A stretch of DNA of 64,000 bases, from positions 186,001 to 250,000 of the forward strand of contig NZ_JAPIVT010000003.1 of the NCBI RefSeq assembly GCF_026239735.1, written 5' to 3'. This document shows positions 1 to 8,834 of the stretch, piece after piece (position 1 is the stretch's first letter; every line of letters starts with the position of its first letter). The notes under the pieces are model-generated. The model searched no databases. It was not told the origin of the DNA and worked only from the letters and a program-made list of their open reading frames with translations. This stretch comes from Pedobacter sp. MC2016-05. Its GTDB lineage: Bacteria > Bacteroidota > Bacteroidia > Sphingobacteriales > Sphingobacteriaceae. A program made the translations under genes and the position numbers.

Positions 1-173
1 TCCGGCAACTTCACATCACTGATAACTATGCTTACATCATTGTTTTTTAAAAGATTTAAGCCTTCTTTACCGGTATTCGCCTGAAGGGTTTTAAAGCCTT
101 CCAGCTCAATAATTCTTGAAAGCAGGCTGCAGATTTTCTTTTCATCATCAATGATGAGGACGATGCCGTTCAT
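1..173 (-). CDS. Response regulator, receiver domain (partial, runs off left edge)
   Basis: Reading from an ATG at 173 on the minus strand gives 57 codons that leave the window. The start of a CheY-like receiver domain is clear: a hydrophobic strand ending in an Asp-Asp-Glu acidic pocket at residues 9-11, followed further on by VIVISDVKLP, which holds the predicted phospho-acceptor Asp near residue 54. The partner kinase and the output domain lie outside the window. The sequence resembles the N-terminus of NtrC-type regulators, but with no output domain visible the class is a guess. Confidence 0.85.
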   Translation of the reverse strand, partial: MNGIVLIIDDEKKICSLLSRIIELEGFKTLQANTGKEGLNLLKNNDVSIVISDVKLP

Positions 174-291
174 AGGTGTAATTTATGGTGCAATATTAAG
201 GATTAATAATTAGTCTTTATTTGTACCTTTTTCATTTCTACTACGCTAAATAAAACCATTTTAAGCATCTTTGTCTCACAAAGCAAATTCT

Positions 292-2760
292 ATGTTTAAA
301 AAGCTAACCCTGGTATTCATTTCCTGTTTCATCTTTTTTTTCTCTTTCGCTCAACAAATTAGGCCAGCAAAGTCATCTGAAATTTTTCGTGAAATTAAAA
401 CACTTCGGCATATTCCAAAGGTTCTTTACCTCGCGGCACATCCCGATGATGAAAATACCGGTTTGTTATCATGGCTAATAAATGAACAAGATGTAGAAAC
501 TGCGTATTTGTCATTAACCAGAGGTGATGGAGGGCAGAATTTATTAGGTACCCAACAGGGTGCTGCTTTGGGATTAATCAGAACGCATGAGTTGTTGGAG
601 GCCCGGAAACTGGACGGGGCACAACAGTTTTTTACCCGGGCAATTGATTTTGGCTTCTCTAAAAATACCGATGATACTTTTAAACAGTGGGATGCGGATA
701 GCATTACCGCAGATGTAGTTTGGGTAATCAGAAAATTCAGACCCGATGTAATTATTTGTCGTTTTCCACCAACTGCGGCTGCAGGACATGGGCAACATGC
801 GGCATCTGCGGTGGTTGCCGAAAAGGCATTTAAAGCAGCTGCAGATAAAACCATGTTTCCAAACCAGTTGAAGTATGTTGATGTTTGGCAACCGAAAAGA
901 TTGCTTTGGAACACTTTTCGTTTTGGTTTGGTAAATACAACCTCCGAAAATCAATTGAAAGTTACGGTAGGGCAATTCGATCCACAACTCGGAATGGGTT
1001 ATGGCGAACTTGCTGGTTTAAGCCGAAGTTTACATAAAAGCCAGGGAGCGGGAACGCAATCTGTAGCCGGCGTCAGGACAGAATATTTTACCCATGTTAT
1101 GGGCGTCCAGGCAAGAGAAAGTCTTTTTGATAAAATTCCGCTTAATTGGTCTGAAAAAGGAATTGATAACATTGATGAGTTGATTGATATTATCCTGTTA
1201 TCTTTCGATTATAATCATCCAGATAAAAGTCTACATGGGTTGTTAATGTTACGTCAGAGAATTTCTGAAATTCAGGATGCGAGCTTGAAGAAGGATAAAC
1301 TGAATGACATAGACCACATTATTTTAAGCTGTACTGGTTTTATGGGCGAAGTGGTAACTAATCAGGCAGAGGCTATTGCAGGCAACAGCTACAATTTCAG
1401 CTTAAATGTAATTTCGAGAGGGGCTCCACCAGTAATTCTTGAACAAGTTAATTGGATCACTCAAACTGATGTATTAAATAAAAGGATTTCTGGAGATTCG
1501 CTGATCAACATCCAGCGTAAAATTCAAATCCCTTTAAATGCGGCGCTTACAGAACCTTACTGGTTAGAAAAGCCGGCGAAAAATGCAGCAACATTTAGCG
1601 TGCCCAATGATACCTTGATCGGTTTGCCAGAGCTTGCATCGCCATTAAATGTTTCGGTTGTTTTAAAAATCGGAACCGAAAAGTTTACGGTTAAACTTCC
1701 ACTGTCATATAAAAAACTCGACCCGGTAAAGGGTGATGTGGTAGAGCAGTTGAGGATTATTCCGGCAATGGATTTAAGTTTTGCCGAACCGGTTTATTTC
1801 GCAAAAGAGAAGGAAGATTTGAAAGTAACCCTTCGCTTAAAGGCCAACAAATACATCAATTACGGTAAAGTGATTTTTAGAGTAGAAAATGCAACTATAG
1901 CCACTTTTACTGGTATCAATTTACCAGAGAATACCATTACCATTAAAGATTTTATACTGCCTGCTGGCGATCTGGCGAGAATAAAAACTGCTCAAAATAA
2001 GCTTGAAGTAGTTTTTTCTTCAGAAAATAGTGAGTTTACAACAGGCCAGGTGCTGATTCAGTATCCACATTTGCCATCATTGCAATACTTTGTTCCAGCC
2101 ACAACCTGGTTATTAAAAGGCGACGTAAAAGTGTTGGCAAAAAAGGTGGGCTATATCCAAGGTGCAGGAGATTTAATTCCTGAGTTTTTGCGCCAGGCTG
2201 GTTTGCAGGTTGATGTTTTAACCGAAGCCGATATTTTAAATCCAAGCAAGTTGGCGTCTTATGATGCCGTAGTAACAGGTGTAAGGGTAATCAACACAGA
2301 TAAACGGATTAAAAATTGGCAGGTGGCGCTTAAAAGCTATGTAGAAAATGGTGGAACAATCGTGATGCAATACAACACCACTCAAGATATGGCTTTGCAA
2401 GATTTTGGCATATATCCATTCAGCATTAGCAGTAAAAGGGTTACAGACGAAAATGCTGCTGTTAAATTTTTTAATCCAAATCATAAACTGTTAAGTTATC
2501 CAAATAAAATTACCGCAGAAGATTTTAATGGTTGGGTACAGGAACGAGGCGCTTATTTCCCAGATAAATGGGATGATAAATACGAGACACTTTTCGAAAT
2601 GAATGATACTGGAGAAGAGCCGTTAAAAGGATCTACATTGTATGCAAAATACGGTAAAGGCCAGTTTATTTACACACCACTTGCATTTTTCAGGCAATTG
2701 CCTGCAGGAAATATAGGTGCTGCAAGGTTGTTTTTCAACTTTATATCAGCAGGGAAGTAG
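292..2760 (+). CDS. Secreted PIG-L/LmbE family deacetylase
   Basis: An 822-residue protein with a Sec signal peptide (hydrophobic residues 4-20, ending SFAQQ). The PIG-L/LmbE fold is marked by the zinc-binding AHPDDENT motif near residues 49-56 and a second metal-ligand region, GHGQH, near 165-169. Family members are zinc-dependent N-deacetylases acting on GlcNAc-type sugars or related amides. The long C-terminal part (about 350-822), with beta-rich and Rossmann-like glutamine-amidotransferase-type segments, is usual for the large Bacteroidota members. I chose ATG 292 over an upstream in-frame TTG at 271 because it places the signal peptide at the N-terminus. It is followed closely by a small membrane peptide and a sodium:solute symporter, suggesting that the released product is imported by the symporter. 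The substrate is unknown. Confidence 0.85.
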   Translation: MFKKLTLVFISCFIFFFSFAQQIRPAKSSEIFREIKTLRHIPKVLYLAAHPDDENTGLLSWLINEQDVETAYLSLTRGDGGQNLLGTQQGAALGLIRTHELLEARKLDGAQQFFTRAIDFGFSKNTDDTFKQWDADSITADVVWVIRKFRPDVIICRFPPTAAAGHGQHAASAVVAEKAFKAAADKTMFPNQLKYVDVWQPKRLLWNTFRFGLVNTTSENQLKVTVGQFDPQLGMGYGELAGLSRSLHKSQGAGTQSVAGVRTEYFTHVMGVQARESLFDKIPLNWSEKGIDNIDELIDIILLSFDYNHPDKSLHGLLMLRQRISEIQDASLKKDKLNDIDHIILSCTGFMGEVVTNQAEAIAGNSYNFSLNVISRGAPPVILEQVNWITQTDVLNKRISGDSLINIQRKIQIPLNAALTEPYWLEKPAKNAATFSVPNDTLIGLPELASPLNVSVVLKIGTEKFTVKLPLSYKKLDPVKGDVVEQLRIIPAMDLSFAEPVYFAKEKEDLKVTLRLKANKYINYGKVIFRVENATIATFTGINLPENTITIKDFILPAGDLARIKTAQNKLEVVFSSENSEFTTGQVLIQYPHLPSLQYFVPATTWLLKGDVKVLAKKVGYIQGAGDLIPEFLRQAGLQVDVLTEADILNPSKLASYDAVVTGVRVINTDKRIKNWQVALKSYVENGGTIVMQYNTTQDMALQDFGIYPFSISSKRVTDENAAVKFFNPNHKLLSYPNKITAEDFNGWVQERGAYFPDKWDDKYETLFEMNDTGEEPLKGSTLYAKYGKGQFIYTPLAFFRQLPAGNIGAARLFFNFISAGK

Positions 2761-2761
2761 G

Positions 2762-2866
2762 ATGAAAAACCAGCTCAAGAATTGGAATACATGGTACGTT
2801 TTGCTTGCATTAGCGCTGGTTTTCCAAATTGTATTTTATTACCTGTTTACTAGATTTTGGGCATGA
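2762..2866 (+). CDS. 34-residue single-span membrane peptide coupled to the symporter
   Basis: A 34-codon ORF begins one base after the stop of the deacetylase gene and ends in an ATGA overlap with the symporter start at 2863. The peptide has a short basic and aromatic N-terminus (MKNQLKNWNTW), one hydrophobic span of about 20 residues (roughly 12-31) and ends FTRFWA. Position and coupling argue that it is genuinely translated and may be a small accessory subunit of the sodium:solute symporter, as short subunits accompany some transporters of this superfamily. There is no recognisable domain, so the function is inference from position. Confidence 0.7.
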   Translation: MKNQLKNWNTWYVLLALALVFQIVFYYLFTRFWA

Positions 2867-4554
2867 GTAATATCGATTGGTTAGTACTCATCTTTACTCT
2901 GCTGGCTGTTGTTGCTTACGGTGTTTTTATCGGCAGGGGGCAAAAAAGTAATGCCTCATACTTAAAAGCCGACAACCAAATGCCTTGGTACATTGTGCTT
3001 ATAGGCATTATGGCTACCCAAGCCAGTGCCATTACCTTTCTTTCTGCACCCGGGCAAGCCTATACGGATGGCATGCGTTTCGTTCAGTATTATTTTGGTT
3101 TGCCATTGGCGATGATCGTCATCTGCATTACCTTCATTCCGATATTTCAGCGACTAAATGTTTATACCGCATATGAATATCTGGAGCAACGTTTCGATAA
3201 AAAAACGAGGGTTTTAACCTCGCTGTTATTTTTGTTTTCCAGGGGATTATCAACCGGAATCAGCATCTATGCGCCGAGTATCATTCTATCAAGTGTTTTA
3301 AACTGGAATATTTATTTAACCAATGTTTTAACCGGTGGAATCCTATTAATTTACACCTACGTTGGTGGTGCAAAAGCAATCGCCCATACCCAAAAGCTTC
3401 AGTTCCTGATCATTCTGGGTACGATGGCATTTGCCGGGTATTTATTGGTTCAAAACATGCCTAATGGCGTTGGTTTCGGCGATGCGCTTTATCTTGCTGG
3501 TAAATCCGGAAAGCTGAATGTGATCACTACCGATTTCGACTGGAAAGATAAATACAACATCTGGAGCGGTTTGATCGGTGGATTTTTTCTTGCACTTTCT
3601 TATTTCGGTACCGATCAAAGTCAGGTGGGCCGCTACATTACTGCCAAAGATAATACCAATGCCAAAATGGGTTTGCTGTTAAATGGTTTAGTTAAAATTC
3701 CCATGCAGTTTGCCATTCTTTTAATCGGTGCATTACTGTTTGCTTTCTTCTCACTAAAACCAGCGCCGATTTATTTCAATGAACGCTCGTATCAATATTT
3801 AAAAGAAACACAACCACAGCAGGCTGCCGTTTTCGAGGGCGAACATCAGCTGCTTGAAGAAAAGTTTAATGCCCAGTCGAAGGCTATTTTAGCTCAGCGA
3901 GAAAAAAACTCTCCAGAATTAAATGCTTCGATTGCGAATTTTAAAGAAACCCAAAAAGATGTTAAAGATTTGCACAGTAGGGTAGAGGTGGCCATTAATA
4001 AAGCAAATTTTAATGCCGAGAAAACGGATACCAATTATATTTTTCTGTATTTCGTTAAAAATACTTTGCCAGTGGGTATGATTGGGTTATTGTTTGCCGT
4101 TATCTTTTTAGCCAGCTGGGGCTCTATTTCAGCGGCCTTAAATTCATTGGCCGCCTGTTCATTAAAAGATGTGCATCTAGTGTTCAGTAAGCGAGCCATG
4201 GACGATGCTACGGAGCTAAAGTACAGTAGGTTACATACTTTGGGTTGGGGGATATTTTCTATTGCGGTAGCCATGTTTGCCACACAAATGGGTTCACTTA
4301 TTGAGGCGGTAAACGTTCTTGGTTCTCTTTTCTATGGTCCTATTCTCGGTATTTTCCTGGTTGCTTTTTATTTCAAGAAAATTAACGGATCAATTGTTTT
4401 TATCTCAGCTATCCTGGCTGAAATTGTGGTTGTCGGCGTTTATGAATTTGATGTGGTATCATTCCTTTGGTTAAACGTAGTCGGTGCCGCTGCAGTAATA
4501 ATTTTTTCGACTTTAGGATTATTATTTTATCGTCGCAAAGCATTAGATTCGTAA
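2863..4554 (+). CDS. Sodium:solute symporter (SSS family)
   Basis: A 563-residue polytopic membrane protein, with about 13 hydrophobic spans. SSS-family landmarks are present: an N-terminal helix followed by the [17 protein letters not shown] loop, [14 protein letters not shown] in the second helix region, and the diagnostic [10 protein letters not shown] segment near residue 245. A charged cytoplasmic-type insertion (about 310-380) is rich in Glu, Lys and Gln. The family couples sodium influx to uptake of sugars, amino acids or other small organics. I place the start at ATG 2863, which overlaps the stop of the 34-aa peptide (ATGA), rather than at an upstream TTG. The location behind a secreted PIG-L deacetylase suggests a sugar-derived substrate such as an amino sugar; this is inference. 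Confidence 0.9.
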   Translation: MSNIDWLVLIFTLLAVVAYGVFIGRGQKSNASYLKADNQMPWYIVLIGIMATQASAITFLSAPGQAYTDGMRFVQYYFGLPLAMIVICITFIPIFQRLNVYTAYEYLEQRFDKKTRVLTSLLFLFSRGLSTGISIYAPSIILSSVLNWNIYLTNVLTGGILLIYTYVGGAKAIAHTQKLQFLIILGTMAFAGYLLVQNMPNGVGFGDALYLAGKSGKLNVITTDFDWKDKYNIWSGLIGGFFLALSYFGTDQSQVGRYITAKDNTNAKMGLLLNGLVKIPMQFAILLIGALLFAFFSLKPAPIYFNERSYQYLKETQPQQAAVFEGEHQLLEEKFNAQSKAILAQREKNSPELNASIANFKETQKDVKDLHSRVEVAINKANFNAEKTDTNYIFLYFVKNTLPVGMIGLLFAVIFLASWGSISAALNSLAACSLKDVHLVFSKRAMDDATELKYSRLHTLGWGIFSIAVAMFATQMGSLIEAVNVLGSLFYGPILGIFLVAFYFKKINGSIVFISAILAEIVVVGVYEFDVVSFLWLNVVGAAAVIIFSTLGLLFYRRKALDS

Positions 4555-4589
4555 ACTCAAAACAACAAAAACAAATAAATAATATTACT

Positions 4590-5111
4590 ATGAAAACGAT
4601 GATTAAATCTGTTGCATTGCTTTTTACCGCAATAACGATTTCAGTAAGTGCAATGGCGCAAGATGCCGCTCAGCCAAAACCAAGTCCTGCGGCTACTGCA
4701 ACAGGAAAGGTTAAAGGTGCTACCATCACTATCGCTTATAGCAGCCCTGCTGTTAAAGGACGTAAAATTTGGGGAGGTTTAGAAGCTTACGATAAAGTAT
4801 GGCGTGCAGGTGCCAATGAGGCGACCACTTTTACCACTGATAAAGATATTATGGTTGAAGGTAAAACACTTGCTGCTGGAAAATATAGCTTCTTTTTAAT
4901 TCCAAAAGAAAGCGGTACCTGGACAGCAATTTTTAATAAAGAACCAAAGCAATGGGGTGCATATAAATACGAAGAGGCAAAAGATGCTTTACGTGTTGAG
5001 GTGAAAACCAAACCTTTAAAAGCTACTCAAGAGCGTTTAATTTATAAAATCACTAAAACTGGTTTTTCTTTAGATTGGGATAAAATATCTGTTCCGGTAA
5101 CGATCAAGTAA
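4590..5111 (+). CDS. DUF2911 domain-containing secreted protein
   Basis: A 173-residue protein with a Sec signal peptide (residues 1-22, ending AMAQD) and a full DUF2911 domain. The hallmark stretch includes [13 protein letters not shown], then [12 protein letters not shown] and a GKYSFFLIP strand, characteristic of this Bacteroidota family. The biochemical role is unknown; members are periplasmic or lipoprotein-like and are often found near hydrolases. ATG 4590 is preferred because it starts the signal peptide; the longer frame reaching back to 4467 overlaps the symporter gene. It follows the symporter by 35 bases and is closed by a strong terminator, so it probably ends the deacetylase-symporter operon. 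Confidence 0.9.
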   Translation: MKTMIKSVALLFTAITISVSAMAQDAAQPKPSPAATATGKVKGATITIAYSSPAVKGRKIWGGLEAYDKVWRAGANEATTFTTDKDIMVEGKTLAAGKYSFFLIPKESGTWTAIFNKEPKQWGAYKYEEAKDALRVEVKTKPLKATQERLIYKITKTGFSLDWDKISVPVTIK

Positions 5112-5131
5112 GCAGCTAAACAAATTTTTAT

Positions 5132-5168
5132 AAGCCATTTCGGAAACACCGGAATGGCTTTTTTTTTT
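5132..5168 (+). terminator. Rho-independent terminator of the DUF2911 gene; target site of the group IIC intron
   Basis: A 12-bp stem (AAGCCATTTCGG paired with CCGGAATGGCTT, one G-U wobble) with a short AACA loop is followed by a run of ten T residues. The hairpin directly precedes the 5' end of the group II intron, which matches the known preference of bacterial class C introns for terminator stem-loops. Confidence 0.9.
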
Positions 5169-5171
5169 GGG

Positions 5172-5841
5172 GTGCGCCGGGCATGGCAATCGACTATAGG
5201 GTTAGAGTCCCGAACACGCTTAGCAGTAGGAGTGTTAGCTTAAGACAAGGGTGTCGTGGATGACTGCTAATCTGAAGGAAGTCCGAGGCAAATATGGGGC
5301 TTACGAACAGAAACTGTATACGAGGCGGATTTAGTCCGGGTGATGTTGCCCAACAAACAGAAGCCCAATACTGCACGGGGACTATTACGTAAATACAGAG
5401 GCCACATCCATAGGAAGTAGATTGTCTTACCCCGGGAGATCTGAATGAGTTCTGTCGAGTGTAAGCGCGATTACAGGAGAGGAAACATTTAGCGGGAACG
5501 TTCAATGGCTCACTCAGAAGTCAGCAGCGGTAATAGTACTGCGTTTTAGGGTGCAGGAAGGACCAAATGTTGAAATGGCAAAGGAAACAGGAAGTTTATG
5601 GTAGAGCGTTCACAGCGGAACCACATTAGCGAACTGCTTATATGAGGGTAGGACGGAATCCGAGAGTAAAATATAAGAGGAGCTGAGCCGAGCCGTGCAA
5701 CCAATGGGCACAATGCCTGGCAATAGGTGAATATCATCGCTTGTCAAGAGATACTGTTTCAACAAACCGATGTATACCGAACGGTACGTACAGGTGTGAG
5801 AGAGGACAGATAGGGAACTAATCCCTATCTTCCCACTCGAT
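5172..5841 (+). ncRNA. Group IIC (bacterial class C) self-splicing intron, ORF-less
   Basis: The segment begins GTGCGCCGGGCATGGC, followed by GACTATAGGG and GAGTCCCGAACACGC, which are the domain I signatures of class C introns. Further class C landmarks follow in order: CTGAAGGAAG near 5272, a CTTACCCCGGG segment near 5428, the domain III stretch GAAGTCAGCAGCGGTAATAG near 5517, and GAAGGACC. A domain V hairpin lies at about 5764-5797 with a GAAC loop and a two-base CG bulge; it is followed by GTGAGAG, and domain VI (AGATAGGG / CCCTATCT, 5808-5830) ends in CCCACTCGAT. Domain IV, where the reverse transcriptase normally lies, is only about 190 nt and has no ORF, so mobility would need help in trans. 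The lower helix of domain V pairs imperfectly, so splicing ability is uncertain. End coordinates are estimates. Confidence 0.85.
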
Positions 5842-5927
5842 TCAAGAAATAGCCTTTGTAAAGAAAGTATAACATAACCTGTACTTCATGCTAAAATGCT
5901 ATTTTAGGCCGATTTTACATCCCCCAT

Positions 5928-8009
5928 ATGAAACTTGCACTTAATATTATCGCTACTGTTTTTCTTTTCCATTTGAATGTTCTGGCACAAAAGAAAGCCG
6001 TTCCTTTTTCCATCAAAACGCAACGGCCGGTTGATTTAGTGAACGTTTTTTTGGGCTCTTCAGGAGATCATGGGCAAATGTCGCCAGCGGCATCTTATCC
6101 GTTTAGCATGTTGAGCATTGGCCCTCAAACCTATCCGAAAACCCATACCGGTTACGAGTACCTGGCTAAAAAGTTTGAAGGATTTACACACAATCGTTTT
6201 GAAGGAGTAGGCTGCCAGGGCTCGGGTGGAAATATTTTTATCAAACCATTTTTAGGAAAAGAGCCGATGCAATCTACGCTTATCAAATCAACTGAAAACG
6301 CTAGTCCGGGATATTATAGGGTAGGTTTTGAAAATAAAATCGATGCCAGCTTCGCTGTTGCAGGTAATGCAGGCAAGCATGTTTATCATTATCCGAAAGG
6401 AGAAAAAGGAATTTATCTCGATTTAGGCTACGCTTTTAATGGTGCTTTTGTAACGGAAGAACATGTTGTAGATGGGAATGCTGTTTCGGGCTGGATAGAA
6501 TCAAAAACGACATGTGGCGTAGGTAAATACCGGATTTACTATTATCTGGAAATTACGAGCAAGGTGAACTGGGAAAAACTATCAGAACATAAATTAGTTG
6601 CCAGACTAGATGTTGCAGCTACTTCAGCAGAAATTAATGTGGCACTTTCTTCTGTTAGTGTCGAATCGGCAAAATCGGCCATTTTAGATCAAACTCTGGA
6701 AGCCATTAAAAATAAAAGTACTGCGGAATGGAACAAAAATCTGGCTAAAATTGAGGTGAGTGGCGATCTGGAAAATGCGAAGCTTTTTTATTCGCTTCTT
6801 TACCGTACTATGCAATCTCCCTATGTTATTTCTGATCAGGATGGACAATACCGAAATACCAAGGCTGAACTTCGAAAAGACAAAGAGATAAGATACAACG
6901 GCTGGGCTATTTGGGATAATTACCGCACACAATTGCCGCTGCTTTCCATCATTACTCCGGATCGCTATGCCGGAATGGTTACTTCAATCGCTGATCTGTA
7001 CGACTCAGGAAAGAAAGATTACGCAGGTCAAACCGAACCATCAAATACTGTTCGCAGTGAACATGCAATTGTGGTTTTACTTGATGCCTATCGCAAAGGC
7101 TATCTTGTGGATTTCGCCGGTATTGCCGATTCTCTGGAGAAAGAGGTTAAGGGATTAGATTACAAATCGCCTGATAAGGCACTGGAATCGAGCTATGACA
7201 ATTGGGCTTTGGCAGAAATTTTTACGATTTTAAAGCAGCCCCAAAAGGCAGCGATTTATAAAAATAAAGCACTCGAATATAGAACCTATTGGAACAAGGA
7301 TTTTAAAGATATGAGTAAACGGGATGTTGACCAAATGCAGGCAAGAGGTTTGTATCAAGGTACCATTTGGCAATACAGATGGTTTGTTCCTTACGATTTT
7401 AAAGGGTTGATAGCACTTGATGGGGGAGAGGAAGCCTACATTGCCAAGCTGGACGAATTTTTTGCTAGAGATTTGTATAACCATGCCAATGAGCCCGATT
7501 TACAGGTACCGCTGATGTATAACATAACCAGGCAAGGATATAAATCGCAATATTGGATGCACCGACTTGCCGCCGATACCGTCATTCAAAATTATTTCAA
7601 TGATAATAGTAGGGGGATTGGAAGTTATATTGGTAAAATCTATAAGAATCAACCTGAAGCTTATTTACGGACTATGGATGATGATGCAGGGGCGATGAGC
7701 GCATGGTATATTTTTACAGCAAGCGGATTCTCTCCTGCTTGCGTAGGCTGGCCGGTTTACTATCTCAACGTACCGCTATTTCCATCAGTTACCTTCCACT
7801 TGCCGAAGGCAAAAACATTTAGGGTAGAGGTAGCGAATTTCAGCCCGAACAATAAATATATTAGACAGGTGTTTCTTAATGGCAAGCCCTTTAATAGAAA
7901 TTATATTACGCAGGAAGATATTAAACAAGGTGGCGTATTAAGGATTGTTTCTTCTGCTGATCCTGTTAAAGTTTCGAGCACTGAAAACTGGATTTCAAGC
8001 ATGGAATAA
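5928..8009 (+). CDS. GH92 family alpha-1,2-mannosidase-like glycosidase, secreted
   Basis: A 693-residue protein with a Sec signal peptide (about 1-20, ending VLAQKK). The N-terminal beta-sandwich carries GSSGDHGQMSPAASYPFSM and THTGYEY, and the FTHNRFEGVGCQGSGGN element; the (alpha/alpha)6 catalytic part contains WDNYRTQLPLL, the EPSNTVRSEHA segment, and the C-terminal MDDDAGAMSAWYIF motif that matches the GH92 DDAGQLSAW-type signature. GH92 enzymes are calcium-dependent exo-acting alpha-mannosidases that trim mannose from N-glycans or mannans. At 693 residues it is slightly shorter than many relatives (about 740). It stands alone behind the intron, 86 bases downstream of the intron's 3' end; no clear promoter box was found. 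Confidence 0.9.
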   Translation: MKLALNIIATVFLFHLNVLAQKKAVPFSIKTQRPVDLVNVFLGSSGDHGQMSPAASYPFSMLSIGPQTYPKTHTGYEYLAKKFEGFTHNRFEGVGCQGSGGNIFIKPFLGKEPMQSTLIKSTENASPGYYRVGFENKIDASFAVAGNAGKHVYHYPKGEKGIYLDLGYAFNGAFVTEEHVVDGNAVSGWIESKTTCGVGKYRIYYYLEITSKVNWEKLSEHKLVARLDVAATSAEINVALSSVSVESAKSAILDQTLEAIKNKSTAEWNKNLAKIEVSGDLENAKLFYSLLYRTMQSPYVISDQDGQYRNTKAELRKDKEIRYNGWAIWDNYRTQLPLLSIITPDRYAGMVTSIADLYDSGKKDYAGQTEPSNTVRSEHAIVVLLDAYRKGYLVDFAGIADSLEKEVKGLDYKSPDKALESSYDNWALAEIFTILKQPQKAAIYKNKALEYRTYWNKDFKDMSKRDVDQMQARGLYQGTIWQYRWFVPYDFKGLIALDGGEEAYIAKLDEFFARDLYNHANEPDLQVPLMYNITRQGYKSQYWMHRLAADTVIQNYFNDNSRGIGSYIGKIYKNQPEAYLRTMDDDAGAMSAWYIFTASGFSPACVGWPVYYLNVPLFPSVTFHLPKAKTFRVEVANFSPNNKYIRQVFLNGKPFNRNYITQEDIKQGGVLRIVSSADPVKVSSTENWISSME

Positions 8010-8092
8010 AATGATCGAAAATTTTCAATTTTAAATGAATTCGAAAAACAAATCATTCTCAGGCCTGTTTTAATAGTATAACTAGATACGAC

Positions 8093-8284
8093 ATGGCACC
8101 TTTAAAATTAAGCGAAGAACAAAATGCTACTTTAGGCAACAAAGCCCTAACAGAAAATACAAGCGATCAACCATTAGAACTTCATCCAGAGGCATACAAA
8201 GTGAAGGGGCCCTCTCCTGAAAAAATGAGTACGGTATCAGCTTCACTTAGGACATACGCAAACGGCCTTTATGGGTTGTTATAA
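8093..8284 (+). CDS. Small orphan protein of 63 residues
   Basis: A 63-codon ORF with an ATG start, hydrophilic and acidic over the first 40 residues (KLSEEQNATLGNKALTEN) and ending in a more hydrophobic YANGLYGLL tail. No known domain or signal peptide. It is immediately followed by a strong hairpin terminator at 8300-8330, and it has its own 80-base upstream region, which supports a real short transcript. It could be a small structural or regulatory protein or a precursor peptide, but no modifying enzyme lies nearby. I do not recognise a family. Confidence 0.5.
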   Translation: MAPLKLSEEQNATLGNKALTENTSDQPLELHPEAYKVKGPSPEKMSTVSASLRTYANGLYGLL

Positions 8285-8299
8285 CAAATGCAAAAATTT

Positions 8300-8334
8300 A
8301 AATGCCCTTATTCACAAGATAAGGGCATTTGTTT
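8300..8334 (+). terminator. Rho-independent terminator after the 63-aa gene
   Basis: Perfect 11-bp inverted repeat, AAATGCCCTTA / TAAGGGCATTT, with a nine-base loop, followed by GTTTT. It is placed 16 bases after the stop codon of the small orphan gene. Confidence 0.8.
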
Positions 8335-8834
8335 TGGAAGATATTTAAAATAGTACCTCGAGTTTAAATATATAAAGTTACTTTCTGTCTCCATCAATGA
8401 TGGTATTTCAATCATTAATACAAATCTGTGTGGTAGAGGTAATTAAAATTGTTAAGAGCGTCAAAACAATTGAGAAATTCATCCCATTTGGTAGATAAAA
8501 TTCATACCATCTCCAGAATACTAGTCGATATTTGTTAGTTCTATTATCTCCTAAGAGACTATCCCTATTATGATTGAAAATATGCGTGCGATTAAGGTTG
8601 CAACTTGTCCAACCTGACCAAGGCGTAGGAATCATGAAACCTACCGCACCCCTTGAACCTATCAGTTTAAAATATTTTAAAATTTATCCTTGTGAAACGA
8701 TATAAATGTGATCGATGCTTCAATAGGTTTTCATGCCATTTACAATACGAAATAAAATAATTTAGGGAATGGGTGCGCTTAATGCTGTTGAGATAATTGA
8801 CCGCTTCCTAGTTTAAAATCTTAACAGAATCGTA
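8335..8834. other. Intergenic stretch with no convincing gene
   Basis: About 500 bases between the terminator of the small orphan gene and the stop of the first histidine kinase. A 75-codon minus-strand ORF exists (8408-8635) but lacks a recognisable domain and has an odd composition, so I do not call it. No strong hairpin, repeat or promoter box stood out. Confidence 0.4.

Noticed and set aside
5194..5737. Minus-strand ORFs of 103 and 63 codons within the intron
   Set aside because: They run antisense through conserved ribozyme domains I-IV; the RNA structure explains the sequence, and no intron-encoded protein motif is present.
8408..8635. 75-codon minus-strand ORF between the orphan gene and the PAS kinase
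   Set aside because: No domain, no signal peptide, no promoter or neighbour support; unusual composition rich in Trp, Asn and Thr.
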